Both the position numbers and the translations under genes were made by a program. Source: Diplocarpon mali (lineage: Eukaryota > Ascomycota > Leotiomycetes > Helotiales > Drepanopezizaceae). From it: 64,000 nt of DNA. Each line of letters starts with the position of its first letter. Within the stretch, counting starts at the first letter, position 1. The stretch covers positions 1-64,000 of the forward strand of contig JAENRP010000143.1 in the NCBI GenBank assembly GCA_024741835.1, written 5' to 3'. The notes under the pieces are model-generated. The model saw only the letters and a program-made list of their open reading frames with translations, did not search any database and was not told the origin of the DNA. Positions 34,176 to 46,341 of the stretch are shown in pieces.

Positions 34176-35370
34176 ATGTCAGACACCTCCACCCCCTCAA
34201 AGCGCAGCAGAGTCTTCTTTGACATCTCCATCGGAAATAAACCTCAAGGCCGGGTTACTTTCGAGCTCTACAACGATGTTGTACCCAAGACAGCTGAGAA
34301 TTTCCGTGCTCTATGCACCGGCGAGAAGGGTGAGGGCAAATCCGGGAAGCTCCTTTCCTACAAGGGCTCGTCCTTCCACCGCGTCATCAAGCAATTCATG
34401 ATCCAGGGTGGTGACTTTACTGCTGGAAATGGAACTGGAGGGGAATCAATCTACGGAACCAAGTTCGAAGATGAAAACTTCGAGCTCAAGCACGACAAGC
34501 CATTTCTGCTCTCTATGGCTAATGCCGGACCTGGTGAGTTCTCCTCGCCTACTCCCAAGCTCATAAGCTACACCATGAGAGGAGAGCAGAGAGCTGATTG
34601 GAAACCTAGGGACCAATGGCTCCCAATTCTTCGTCACCACCACCCTAACCCCTCACCTCGACGGCAAGCACGTAGTATTCGGCGAAGTATTGAACGGAAA
34701 ATCCCTCATCCGCAAGATCGAGAACCTGCCTACTCAACCTGGCGATAAGCCCTCGAAAGAAGTACTCGTCACAAACTGCGGCGAGCTGACGGGCGAAGAG
34801 GCCGAAGCCGCCGATACCAAAGCTCCCGACGCGACCGGCGACCCCTATGAGGACTTTCCGGAAGACCAAGCCGGCGAGAAAACTGCAGCATACATTCTCG
34901 AGGCGGCCACGGCACTCAAGGGCTTCGGCAACACTGCCTTCAAGAATGGAGATCTGAGCGTGGGGTTAGATAAGTACCAGAAAGGCTTGCGCTACCTGAA
35001 CGAAGACCCGGATCTGGATAACGAGCCGCCCGAGACGAAGAAAGCTCTCGACGCACTGCGCTTCACGCTGAACTCCAATTCCGCGTTGCTAGCGAATAAG
35101 CAGAAGGATTTCGCAGAGGGGCTCAGAACGGCTTCTGCCGCATTGGATATGGTGGGCATTTCGGACGTGGACAAGGGGAAGGCGCTGTACCGTCGTGCTA
35201 TTGCTGAAATCGGACTGAAAGATGAGGACGCGGCGTTGAATGACTTGACGGAGGCCAATAAGTTGGTCCCTGGCGATGCGGCGATTGCGAAAGAGTTGGC
35301 GGCAGTGAAGAAGAGTGCAGCGGAGAGAGCTAAGAAGGAAAAGGCTGCTTACAGCAAGTTCTTCTCCTAG
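34176..35370 (+). CDS. CPR6: Cyclophilin 40-type peptidyl-prolyl isomerase, Hsp90 co-chaperone
   Basis: Two exons (34176-34533, 34610-35370) with a 76-nt intron (GTGAGT..CTAG) inside the cyclophilin domain give 372 residues. The isomerase domain spans residues 1 to about 185 with core motifs [40 protein letters not shown] and [12 protein letters not shown]. An acidic linker leads to a TPR domain, about residues 215-350 ([20 protein letters not shown] and later helices). This domain binds the Hsp90 C-terminus in the family. The C-tail is Lys-rich. Length and domain order match yeast Cpr6/Cpr7 and animal Cyp40. Confidence 0.95.
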
Positions 35371-36215
35371 ATAGCTAATAAGTAGAAGGCTACTTCAAGC
35401 AAGGTCTTCCCCTACATGTGCTACTCCCTTTCCCCCTTTGTTGAAGTCAATAATACTGGTCAGCTTCCCACTCACTCGGACCAGGACGGTTCTCGCTGAA
35501 ATTGGTCCATTCGCTGTCTTCACGCTTGGTTTTTGTCGACCTTTCGGCCCTTTCGGGAGTTGAACATGGCTTCGACATGCCGTCTCGGAGCTAGTTGAAC
35601 CGCTACAATACGAATTCCTACTCCGACGGGCTATTCTTCTGACGGTGGACTACTGGGTACTGGTAAGCGGGGGGTGAGCATGGTGTCTGCGGAAAGAGTT
35701 AGCAGGTATGTACAAGTAATCTAGCCTCCTCAGGGTCTCTCCAAACACTCCATGTGGTAAGGTGTAACCTCGACAAGATCAGGTAAGTGAGGTACTCTAT
35801 CTGGAGGCTGTTGGCCGTTGATGTGAGTGACCTGATTGCAAAAGACCTATTCGCGTTTTCCTCTCGATCATGCCGTGAGTGCAGCTTTAACTGGTCGTGC
35901 TGTGACGGTTGCTCTGAACGGCTCGGCATATTCGCAGGTTATCAATTGCTGACCTTTGCAGCTAATAGACGAGGCCTGCATCAGCGAGCCATCTGCTGGT
36001 CAATTTTCCCCTCTTGTCGCCAACGTCCTTCCTGTCGACCTCACAAAACGCAAACGTACCTCATGCCGTCACATCCCATAGCCGGGCCCCAAATCAACTG
36101 GACGATTGAGCGGAGTTCTTTTCCCCTTCAAAACCATGCATTGTATCTCGATGTTCCCTAGCGTGACTCAAGGGCTAAGCTCAGGGCATGGAGCATATAT
36201 GATCGACTGTACGCT
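35371..36215. other. Intergenic, no gene supported
   Basis: About 845 bp downstream of CPR6 and downstream of the minus-strand gene at 36216. A plus-strand frame (35787-36161) and antisense frames have no domain content. This is a tail-to-tail interval holding two 3' UTRs. Confidence 0.5.
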
Positions 36216-37497
36216 TCAAACCCCCCTGCGTGTCTCTTTGCCACCAGGCTTCTGGCGATGATTCTCTTCCCTTCCCCTCTCCCGCTCTACTACCCTGTCC
36301 TTGTTCTTCTCCTTTTCTCTTGCGATGCCGGTGGGCGTCATTGAAACCATACCCTCCAGATAAGTTCTCTGCATGTCCCCGAGTTGCCCAAGTGCTGTTT
36401 CTGCTTGGTATCGGGTCTCCGGCGGGGGTGTGGGTGGGTACGTAGAGCTACCAGTCGACTCGGACGGGGAGGCTGGGGCCTTTCGTGGTCTCTTCGAGCT
36501 CGAGGGCCCTACCTGAGGAGTGAGGGGAGGGCCTCGTCGCTGTTGTGCTCGCGTGTTGAAGACCGCTGGACCCGACCGCGAGCCTTGCAAGGAGGGTCTT
36601 GATACGGGTGTCGGGATCCCCTTGTCTGCTGGCGGTGGACTACGAAGACCTCCGACATGCGACGAACGATGTGTGGAAGATGATGCTCCAGCACTGGATG
36701 GTTGATGGCCGTTCGCCGACCCGCCGATGCTTGGTGGACGTATAGAGGACCGCGCCGATGGCCGAGCACTCGCCTCGAGAGTGCGATGTCCTGGAGGCTG
36801 CTGCGTCGGTACTCTCGAGCCATCATGGCGAGACGGGGTAATGGGACTACTGAGCTGAAGACCAGGAGCCTTTGGATCACCAGCTGTCAGCCGTTGCTCG
36901 ACCAGGTCTGCTTTGCCAAACCGTGAAGTTATGGAGAGTGACCGGACGGACTCCTCACCACAGGACGTGGCCGCATGGGTATACGCACCCCTTCACGGCC
37001 GTACAGGACTTCGGCGCCATCTCGTCGTGCTCTCTCCTCGAGCCTTGCCTGTCTCTTTTCTTCCCGTCGTGTCTGATCTCTGGCATCCCCGCCGAGAGCG
37101 TTGTCTAACCACCAGTGAAGACGATCGCTGCTCGATGATTTCAGTATACCACTGGACAGGTCTATCGAAAGCACACGGCCGTTCCAGGCCCGTGGATATG
37201 GCCAGTAATCGCGGTCCTACGACTTACTGTTCCGTGAGTTTCTTCCTCCCAGCCATTCTGCTTCTTGGATGTAGGTCTGCCGGGAGGGTGGGAGGTGTTG
37301 GTTATGTATCTGGCAGGTTGCAAGAAGTTGTCGCGTTGCGAGGCCGTGATCTTGCTTCCCCAGATACCGGCCGACCCTCCACTTCGTGCATCATGACTCC
37401 TGCAAGCCAACGCCCATGACTGTGTCAGCACTTGGTGTATTCTGTGAATGGGGAGCCCACGACTTTCGGAGTGGCGATGCTTCGAACGTCTGCACAT
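36216..37497 (-). CDS. Unrecognised Pro/Ser/Arg-rich protein, multi-exon, boundaries uncertain
   Basis: I do not recognise this protein. An open block at about 37217-37497 ends at a strong GTAAGT donor and reads ITASQRDNFLQPARYITNTS then GRPTSKKQNGWEEETHGT, which looks coding. A charged helix follows (RREEKRQARLEERARRDGAE, about 36995-37070). After a likely intron from GTGAGG near 36962 to TTCAG near 36858, a Pro/Ser-rich frame runs unbroken to the stop at 36216. That frame includes TPVSRPSLQGSRSGPAVFNT and a Lys/Glu/Arg-rich C-tail. The frame of the middle exon does not join cleanly to the first exon with any donor I can find. The gene may therefore have an extra small intron, or be damaged. 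Likely intrinsically disordered. Confidence 0.42.
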
Positions 37498-37636
37498 CGC
37501 GGAGGGAAACACCAAGACCGACAATGGTCTATTTCGAAGGCTTGTTTTGTCGCGACATCAACGTCAGCCCCTCTCCCACCCCCACGCCCGTCGTGCTCAT
37601 GTTGTCCTGAAATGGTGATGATGGTGATGGTGAGAG

Positions 37637-37664
37637 GCGGCGGCGGCGGCGGCGGCGGCGGCGG
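37637..37664. repeat. GGC trinucleotide run
   Basis: About nine GGC/GCG trinucleotides directly after a TGGTGATGATGGTGATGG tract, in the divergent spacer between the unrecognised gene and the bicupin locus. It is probably replication-slippage DNA. Confidence 0.85.
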
Positions 37665-37822
37665 CATTCGTGCCAGAGCCGCAGAGTCGACGAACAGAGA
37701 CCGCCACCGTTCCGGCTCGGGCGGCGCAGACAGGCACCTCCTCGCCGTGCGTTGGCATGTATACATATATGCATATATATCCGGTCGGTCGACTTTCTCC
37801 ACCATCCCCGCAACACCTCACC

Positions 37823-39965
37823 ATGTCGCCGCCGGCTCGCTTCTGGACTGCCCTGGCAGCGGCGACGTTGCTGCCAGCCGTCCCAGCAGCTCCAGCAGCT
37901 CAGAGCACTCGCGAGGGCGCGAACCTGGTCCCCGTCGCCGTCGCCACTCCGCCGCTTCCAACAGGAATTGCTCCCGCCGGCCGAAGGCTTTACGGGGACG
38001 ACTCGTTGCTCGGAGAGCTCGCACAACCACTCCCAGTGTCGGGCGGAGGCTCGGCCGCTGTCCCCAACGTCCCTCTCGTCAACGGTCAAGAGGCAGATGA
38101 GAAGCTCGGCCTGTATCTCCACTTGCTCGTTGGTGCTTCAGTATCCTCTTCGGCTCATAGATCCTGTCTAGCCCGAGTCTGTTGCCTTGAACAGCGTCGA
38201 GAACCCGTCGCCCATTCGAGGTGAGGCCGGACAGACCGACTCCGGCGCAAGTACGTATCGCATTCTCAGAGTTCCCAAGACAAGACCGTCGCTCACAACA
38301 CCCTGAGGAACGTACGCCTACGAGAAGCTGAACCCCGATGTCTACGCTCCGCCAGGGACCGACTCCGGATCAATCTTCAACGCACAATGGCCGCTGGGTC
38401 TGAGCCACAACCGATTTGGCTCTGGCAAGCAGTCAGGCTACGCCAGACAGCAGACCGAGAGACAGCTGCCCGCCTCGACTAGAGGTCGCCGGCGTGGATA
38501 TGCGCCTAGCCCCCCATGCAGAGAGGGAGCTGCACTGGCACAGCGCAAACGAATGGTCCCTGATCATGAAGGGCAGCGTGCGACTCTCGCCCGTCAACGA
38601 GAGGGGAGAGACGTTCACTGATGATATCGGTGCGGGGGGCAAGTCCCTCACGAGGGGTCTTGCAGGCTTGTTCCAACGCGCATCAGACGTCTGGTTCTTC
38701 CCCGCAGCTGTACCGCATTCCATCCAGGCACTGGATGGGGGCGCGGGGTTCTTCCTCGTCATTGACGACGGCGGCATCTCCGCGGATGCCACCTTTCTCA
38801 TCAGTGAGGTGTTCCTGCGGAACCCGAAGGAGGTGCTCTCCAAAAACCTAGAGGCTCCCATCTCAGCCTCCGATAACCTCCCTCGGGACGAGGTATGAAG
38901 GGGCAAACCCCTTCTGCTCCTCGACCATGTAGCTTGGTTCGAGAGCGCGTTAGCTGACACCTTCTGCAGCTCTTCGTCTTCGACGGAACGCCAGCACCAG
39001 CCGATATCAGGGGACAAGATCAGACCGGGCCAGCCGGGACCTTGTCATATAACGAGAGCTATTCGTAGTTCGTGGTCTTAGCCGCTGGATCTTTCTCTTC
39101 TCCGTGTCGTGATCTGTCCCCCAAACAAAAATTCCTGCCTGGGGATGGGGCTAACCATACTCTCTTCAAGTCATTGGAGTCAGCAGAAGCCGTGCGAGGT
39201 TCCTGGTGGATCGGTGGTAAGCCGTTCAGGACTGCTCTTCACGAATGCGCATACTGGAAGCAGCGGCTAATCCACTCGGGATCTAGAAAATCATCGATAC
39301 CACTACCTTCCCTATCGCCAGAGACTTTTCCTCCGCACTAGTGAAGGTCAAGGTCAGTGGTTCCGCCTCCCTTGATCAAGTGTGGCACAGAAAATCGTTC
39401 TGTCTCTCGGGGATTCGGCGATGTACGATCACTAAGAGACGCAGCAGCCCGGAGCAATGCGCGAGATGGATTGGCACTTGACCAGCGATGAATGAAACTT
39501 CTTCCTCCAAGGATCCGCACGTATCACCGTCTTCCTCGCCCCAGAGAGTTCCAACACCTTCGACTACACAGCTGGTGATGTACGGTACATCCCGGCCTCA
39601 AACTCGCACTACATCGAGAACACCGGCACAGAAGCCCTGATCTTCCCCGAGGTCATCTCCTGCCAAGACATCGCGAGTCAAAGACCTCACAGCCAACGCA
39701 GATTGGGTCTCAAGCAGCCAGTCTTCGGCGATATTTCCGTCTCGCAATGGCTGGCATTGACGCCCAAGCAGATCGTCAAAGACCACGTGCATCTCCCTGA
39801 TTCAGCTCTCGATAATCTCCCCAAGACCCAGGTTCGTAGCAGCGTGCAGGTCACGAGGTTTTTATGCTGACAAGAACACAGACATACCTGAAACAGGGCA
39901 ACAGGAATATGACCGCCCTCGCTGGCAACCCCAACGGCACCGCAGCTTACGATCCAACGAGCTAG
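37823..39965 (+). pseudogene. Broken bicupin oxalate decarboxylase-like gene
   Basis: The locus keeps the family layout: signal peptide (MSPPARFWTALAAATLLPAV), spacer with PNVPLVNGQEADEKLGLYL, cupin 1 and cupin 2, and C-terminus YLKQGNRNMTALAGNP. Cupin 1 retains its metal motif HWHSANEW and PHSIQAL. Plausible introns are 38251-38307, a GC-AG intron 38639-38686, and others near 38893-38969, 39058-39172, 39221-39287 and 39355-39442. Several lesions argue against function. Near 38481 the frame shifts between QLPAST and VAGVDMRL. A TGA at 39493-39495 replaces the conserved Trp of SDEWNFF. The cupin 2 metal motif HxH reads DWH. The region after GTEALIFPEV is divergent. Intact relatives convert oxalate to formate and CO2 outside the cell. 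Confidence 0.82.
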
Positions 39966-42900
39966 GGTGTTGCACTGTGTGTACTACGTTTAAAGAATGG
40001 TGGAGCGGGTGACGTTGTAATCCAGCTCACAGGAACCAGGCCGGTGTCATCCAGGTGGGGGCAGAGAAGACATGTAAGTAGGACATGTTGGATTGGACAA
40101 AGGCTCACGAGTGTCACACTTCCGGCGCAGAACGGGCGCAGAACGGGCGCAGAACATTGTGGAGGCGATGACATGAAAAAGTCGGCTCTAATTCTTGCTT
40201 GATGTTTTTCCACCCCACGAGAACGCCGGCGCTCCCTGCATGCACAGGGGCTCGCCTCGCTAGGCTTGCAAGCAAACAACAACAGCCGAGGGACCGGATC
40301 AGAAGAGAATAGAGGATAAATGATAATTCTCATCATCCAATACTATCAGTTATCTTCTCCTGGCACGACGACATGTATCTTTACCCAGTTCTGCCAAGCC
40401 AATGCAACGCCTTCCCCAGCATCGCGCTCACTCGGAACTATAGCACCCTGCAACTGCTATTAGCCGAGAATCATCAAATCACGACTTTTCGCGATACGCG
40501 TTGCTAACCTTTATACGACTCTAAGTATGCCACTTTACTGTACGCCTTGTCCTCCTATCCCGAGGGAGTGATAGGCATGTGCTTACCTCTCTTTACAAAT
40601 ATAAGATTGGATTATGAGGCGCGCGCATAATTGCACGGTCTCTTCTCTCACCGTGTTTGACTACATAATACATGCCATAATCATATCATGCGTTCCGTAG
40701 AGATATAACTCTGTTTCAAAAGCCGTAGAAGTCACGTAGAAGTGCAGACGAACGACTTTGACTGTATGATAGTTGCGTCAATCGCAATGATCCTCGTAAA
40801 GAGAGACGTCTGGCGTGCAAGCCCTTTTCTCCCTCTCAACATGCTTTCTCCGTCCAACACTACACAGCATAAGCGAGGACCGCTCTCGTCGTGTTCTTAG
40901 ACACAACGAGAGAACCGGTGCAAAAGCCGCCGCGGGCTCCTCTCAGCGCTCGGTGCTGCGCGGCTCCTTGGGCAGGAAGAGTCTCCGTCTATCCCCTCGC
41001 GGAGAAGAGGCTCTCCAGATCTCAAGCTTGGATGTCTTCTCGAGGGCGTGCCTTGGGTAGAGAGGAGAGCCACGGAACCGCGCCGGGCCTGACCTGCCAC
41101 TCTCATCCCCGGCTGCCGACGCCCCTCTGCGCAGGGCGGCGAGCGCAAGGCACAAGCTGATGCAGACGACGAGTCTCGCAGGGCCCCGGCGCAGAGAGGG
41201 GAGAGTACGGGCTCGGCCGGTGCGCCTCGGACTCCTCGTGAGGAGGAGGAGGAGGAGAATCCCGTCGTGGGCCTGGGCCGGGCAGAGCAGAGCAGAGCAG
41301 CGCAGCGAAGCACGTCGCATCCTCTGGTCCTCGAGAACCGCGACGCCCGCGCGCCGCGACGCCGCTGGCTCTCCCATGGCCTGTTGCGCGTCTGGCTAGA
41401 CATCGGCGGCTGATCCTGACTCTCCTTCTCGACTGTGGCCTTGAGAGTCTCCACCGCTGCGAGGCTGTCAACCGTGTCTTTTCCCCTCCTCCTTTTTCCT
41501 GGTATGCGACAACCGGCTGGCTTCTTCTTCGTCTCTATTCCCAAGCCTTGTCTCCGACGGTAGGAGTGTTTTTAGATAACCCGAGAGTGGGAATACGAAA
41601 GTCGAACGTAGAGGGTATCTACACGCAAGCTAGGGAACAAATCTCTCTTCTTCAAGCTCTTGCGGAGTACTGGCTTTGTTGACTTGGGGTCTCATCCGTA
41701 GGTGGAAAGACTGGATCGCGGCTCGGCAGACGTCTTACGAGAATCCGCAGGTTAGGAGACACTGCGTATGAGCATCACGTCTCTGAGCGTAGTAGCGGGA
41801 TCTTCTATCATCGAACAGTAGACGTGTCATGAGCAGAGCCATGGATAGTAATGGTGCTCCCAGGGCTCCAGGAGGTGGAGTAGCAATGAATGACCCATCA
41901 CCTGGGAGAATATGTTGAGGCCTACCCTCTTTGGACGGAGGTGCGCTGAACAGGTTTAGACGTCTAATGCCTAGCGCGAAGATCTCAATGAGGCTAGGAT
42001 TGTATTTCAGAAGTCAAAAAGCGCCGTGTACATGCTCACGTATAAACGCGAAAACGCCTTACTCAACATGTGACTTAAAAGGGTAGGGTTAAAGAAGAGG
42101 GTCTGGTTATTGAGTCCGACAGGTCCTCAAGGCAGGGCCGGGGTAAGCGATACGCGTACTTCTTTGAAGCGCTTGGAGGAAAATAGGACCAATGTAGAAT
42201 GATAGTTACAACTCGAAGGATATGCAATTTACGATCCAAGAAGCCTCAAGATAGTAGATAAAGCCATCTGTATACTATGGACCCGAGGTTCAAGAGTAGG
42301 AAGTAGAGGTACTTAGCAGCGACCTATTGAAAGGTTTCGTAGCAAATCCGAGCCAAGTTTCAACCTATTGGGGAACACGCTTTGAGGGCTTCTACTAGCA
42401 TAAAGAATCCAAGGCGATTCTACTTACCCAAGCACCTTTTCCCAAGACGGAAGAGGAATAACTCTCTACCAAGGGATAGGTCAGACTCTTTTCTAAGGAG
42501 TTGGGAGTTACAAGTATGCGAGGCTAGTAACTCGAGATATCCGGAGTTTTTATACTAGTTTCTCATATATCAAAGTATAGTATAGCTTCTTCTGCTTATA
42601 CGACATCATTTAGGACTCATAGAGTATATAGAAAGGAATAAATCAACTTTAAAATGCGAGGCGATATATGATGATTTGTAAGCGTCCCAAGATACTTCAC
42701 ACAAGTTACGTTCTAGTAATTTATACGCAAGTACGCCAAGTAGAATAAGAGCTTGCATTGGAGCAAATCGCCAGTTAACTACATGGCAGGAGTTATCTAG
42801 ACTATAATAGACCATCCAAGACGCTTACTCGTACAAGAGAGTGCAGCGATTTTCATGATATTATCTTCGTAATCCTTCTATTAGTAGTCATCGTGCAACG

Positions 42901-42990
42901 GCGACAAGGCGTGCACGCATCCATCTATTTTGGTACTCCCGCTTCAGGTGGCCAACAGCAGTTGGCTAGTACCGTACCCAAGAATCATCA
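39966..42990. other. 3-kb gene-free region
   Basis: From 40815 to 41560 the DNA is GC-rich with AGAGC and GAGGAG short repeats and overlapping Arg/Ser-rich frames that I judge to be chance. From about 41560 to 42900 it becomes richer in A, T and TA steps. The longest frame there is 69 codons (42606-42815, minus), with no recognised match. This second part could be a decayed mobile element or relic gene, but no terminal repeats or transposase or reverse transcriptase motifs are visible. Confidence 0.5.
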
Positions 42991-45900
42991 TCAGGGGGCA
43001 AGAATGTCCTCCACTCCAGCCCACTGCCCCTTGGCCCTCTCCTCCCAATAGCCCTCCCTGCCGCCCTTCAGTTTCCACACTTCCTCGCCCTCGTCCCCAC
43101 CCTCGACGCGGGTGAACCACCTGGGCCGATGCAGCTCGTTCCTCTCCTCCATTTCCTTCCGCCGGCGTCGCTGATTCTCTTCCAATTTTGCCTTCAGCAG
43201 CTCTGCTCTATCCAGGTCGCCCTCCTCGGCAGCTCTCTGATCTGGTCGCAGCCGGCAGTCCGTGGCGGGTAGCTTCCCCCTCTCGAGCTCCGTCAGCTCA
43301 TTCAAGCCCGCGGCAAAAGTGGTGAAGCCGTAGCGCTGCGATGCATTCTCAGCCAAGTCGCCCACGTGCCAGATTTCGGGCCCTTTCGCTCTGCCGCCTT
43401 CCGCGAGCTGAAGACCCGCCGTCCAGGTCCCTACCAAGCCGATACCCGTCGGCGAGCCGTCGGCGCCGTACGTATCGACCTGGACCTCCTCGCTGCGGCC
43501 CCCGAACATGCCCCTCGGCTTGAACTCGGCAACGGCCTTCCCGCCGGTGGTTTCGTTCGTCACCGTCATGTTCCCTACAGGCTCAATGTACTTCTCGCCG
43601 ACCACCACATTTCGTAGAAACGCCGTGGCGACGTTCCAGCTGTAGAGCTCGTCGCTTCCGTCGGGCAGGTGGAGCACCAGTCGAGTCCGGCCTTCGGTGA
43701 TGAGCTCTGCGCTCTTCCCCCAGAACCTCTGCGTCGGGGCGGGGGATTGAGTGAAGGACCAGCGTGCCGAGTCGGCTTGACAGGCCATGCGTACTGGGCG
43801 GTGCGAGACTTTCTCCACCAGGAATCTGAAGCCACCCGGTACCTCGCCTTCCGATCGCACCAGTTCGAACGTCTCTCCCAGCATGGGGTTGAATGGCTTG
43901 CGGATCGCCCGCTCCTTCGCACGATTCGTGCTGAATTGCGAGACCGCGAACGCGGCGACGTGTAGCAGGCGCTGCAGGGGAGCCGGGTGAGATGCCGCCG
44001 TGTCAAGCATCCGAGCATATTCCAACTGCTCGGCGACGCGTTGAAGCAGAGAGAGGGGCTCGTTGGCGCTGACCGGCATGCTGATCGTGCTCAGGTCCTT
44101 GCCCACGTTTTTGCGGAGGAACCCAATCAGGCTGGGGGGCATGACAGTCGCGATAGGAACCGTCCTTCTCCGATGGACTACGGTCGAGAGCGGCAGAGGG
44201 TCGAGGGTCTTGGGCTTCGCGGGAAAAAGTGCAGCTCTGCCGTCCAGGTGAGCCGAGTTCTCCTCCTCCACGGAGGAGGTGGACGATGCGTCCGTGACCA
44301 GTTCGTCGTCTGCTTCGGAGGGTTGGGTATCCTCTTCACTTCGACGCCCGATGATTATCAGGGGAGAGCAGTCCGGGTCGCCGGGCTCAGCATCGTAGAA
44401 CTCTCCCGTCGAGGTGGAATCGATGCTGTTCCTCGATGCTGATGGTGGAGCTTGTAGCCGGCGGCGCTTGCTGCTGTTCAGCAGCAGAGAGAAGTCGTTC
44501 ACGACAGCATCGAGATCGGCCAGGAGAGCTGTGCAGTGCTCGTGCATGCTGCTCTCTTCTCGAGAGGTAGAAGGCCGTCCCGGTCGCGATGCTGGTGTGC
44601 CGTGAGCGGACGCGGTGGCATTGGCAGCTGGAGATGGCACCGCGAGTTGCGTCGAGAGGCCTTGCTGGAACATCCGCGGCGTGGAAGGGGCACTGGCTTT
44701 CCGCCGCCAGAAGGGCCTCTTTTCGAGGGCGGAGGCCGGTCCGAAATACTCAGTCCCGTCGTCGACGACGGGGCTCATGGCCGACGGTCCCCATTCCTGC
44801 GGCACGTTCCTCCGCGCAGCACCGGGCGCGGTATCGTTGCAAAGTCTCCGGACTGCATCGCGAGTCCCGACCACTCTGCTCACAAGCGCCTCTACCTGTT
44901 CCCACTCTCGCTCTTCTGCCGGGTTCGAGATGGGAGCGTGCAGCGCAGACGTCCGAAGCCTCAGTCGCTCCGGTAAGGGGGCCAGCGTGGCGTCCACTCC
45001 TCGGGCAGTATTGCTTGCGCTCTCGAGGGCCTTGGTCCAGTCCTCGAAATCCTTGGCTGTGCTAGCTTTCAAGTGCCAGATCTCCGCCCCGGAATCGATG
45101 CTGATTTCTCTTCTCCTTTCGTCCGCTGTGATGGCAGCCAAGCTCAGGGGGATGGCTCCACGGAGGGCCGACGAGTTGCGACTGTAGTAGTAGGAGAGCG
45201 TGCACGATGCGAAATCCAAGGAGAAGAACCTGCGGGCGTACCCCTGGCCCCGTTTGCGACGCCTCTTCGAGAGGACACCGACGTGATATGTCGGCGTCCC
45301 ACTGTCGCTCTCGTGGCCAGCGACTGAATTTCCCCTGCTCCCAGCCCCCATGACAAGATGACTCTGCAGACTGTCTACCGACTCGGAAGCTGTGGCGCCC
45401 AACTTCGGGCTCGAGTTCTTGCCGATGCCTCCCACACCCACGGCGGCCATCGATCCTGGAAGCCCCTGCTGGTGATGATTGGCATGCGGAGGCGCGTTGG
45501 TCGGATACGTGAGGAGGACGAGGGTGGCAGTCTTCGAGATCTGCTTGGAGAAGGTGTTGTCGAAGACGAGGCCATACATTCCGCCGTGGCCAGCGGGCAC
45601 GGCGTATGTGCCCATGGACACCTTGTCGGCCTCGCATTTCCCGTACCATTGTATGGCCAGGAAGCCTTTCGCCTTCAGCTGTTCCTGGGCCGTCGAGAGC
45701 TCATTCCGGGTATTGGGCGCTCGTCTCCGGCTCTCGATGGCGGAGTCCAGGGGAAGCAGAGAGCTCGAAGCATCCTCGAGAGCTGGGTTTGCGGCCGCGG
45801 TTCCAGCATTGCTGGTACCCGGGTGCTTGAAGATGCCAAAGTTGCTCGCGATCATCTTAGCCCAGCACAGCAGCAGACGGGCGATAGGCATGCTCACATT

Positions 45901-46066
45901 GACTTCTTGTGCGGCTGCACACTCCACGAGATGGTGTGGCCCTCGTCGACCTTGACCCAGCGAACGATGTACGACTGTTGGTAGCCATCAGCGCCTGCTT
46001 CTGTTCCCCCCACTCAGCAGATGCGCGTACCTTGCGATGAATTTCCAGCTGCTCGAGGCCCGCCAT
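42991..46066 (-). CDS. OSH3: Oxysterol-binding protein-related protein, Osh3 type (GOLD-PH-ORD)
   Basis: Three exons (46031-46066, 45898-45974, 42991-45844) with introns of 56 and 53 nt give 988 residues. The joined N-terminus reads MAGLEQLEIHRKSYIVRWVK then TISWSVQPHKKSINFGIFKH, the Osh3-type GOLD-like start. A PH domain spans about residues 222-316 (RRFFSLDFASCTLSYYY). Ser-rich linkers follow, then the lipid-transfer ORD from about 605 to 960 (AIRKPFNPMLGETFELV, WNVATAFLRNVVVGEKYIEP). The ORD signature, EQVSHHPP in classical members, reads EKVSHRPV at about residue 713, so one phosphoinositide-contacting His is Arg. Osh3 acts at ER-plasma membrane contacts and regulates PI4P. The second intron ends in GAG, a less common acceptor. 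A 26-bp palindrome lies about 280 bp upstream of the start. Confidence 0.93.
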
Positions 46067-46341
46067 GGTGCAAACCGAAGGTTGAAATCTCCGGCCGACG
46101 CGCCGAGTACGATCACAACTTTTCCCGGGGTCGTCGGCTGGGCCGCGAGGCCTGGGCGCAGACGTACGACGAATGCACAGCAGTGCCGCCGCAGATTCGA
46201 TCGGCGCGCGTAAAGGTGAAGGTGAATGCGGAGGTGGATGTGAGGCACAGCGCAACGTCGCCGGCGCACCCTTCACCGGGAGTTTTGCTCGAAGCTGGAG
46301 GGCGCCGAGTTGCGACGGGCAGTTGGTCGATGGTGAGGTGC

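Noticed and set aside
37425..38122. Antisense frames over the bicupin 5' region
   Set aside because: They run opposite to a recognisable signal peptide and cupin spacer and contain homopolymer tracts from the GGC run.
40897..41544. 215-codon Arg/Ser-rich frame and overlapping frames
   Set aside because: Several frames on both strands are open in short AGAGC and GAGGAG repeats; none has a start context, splice pattern or domain.
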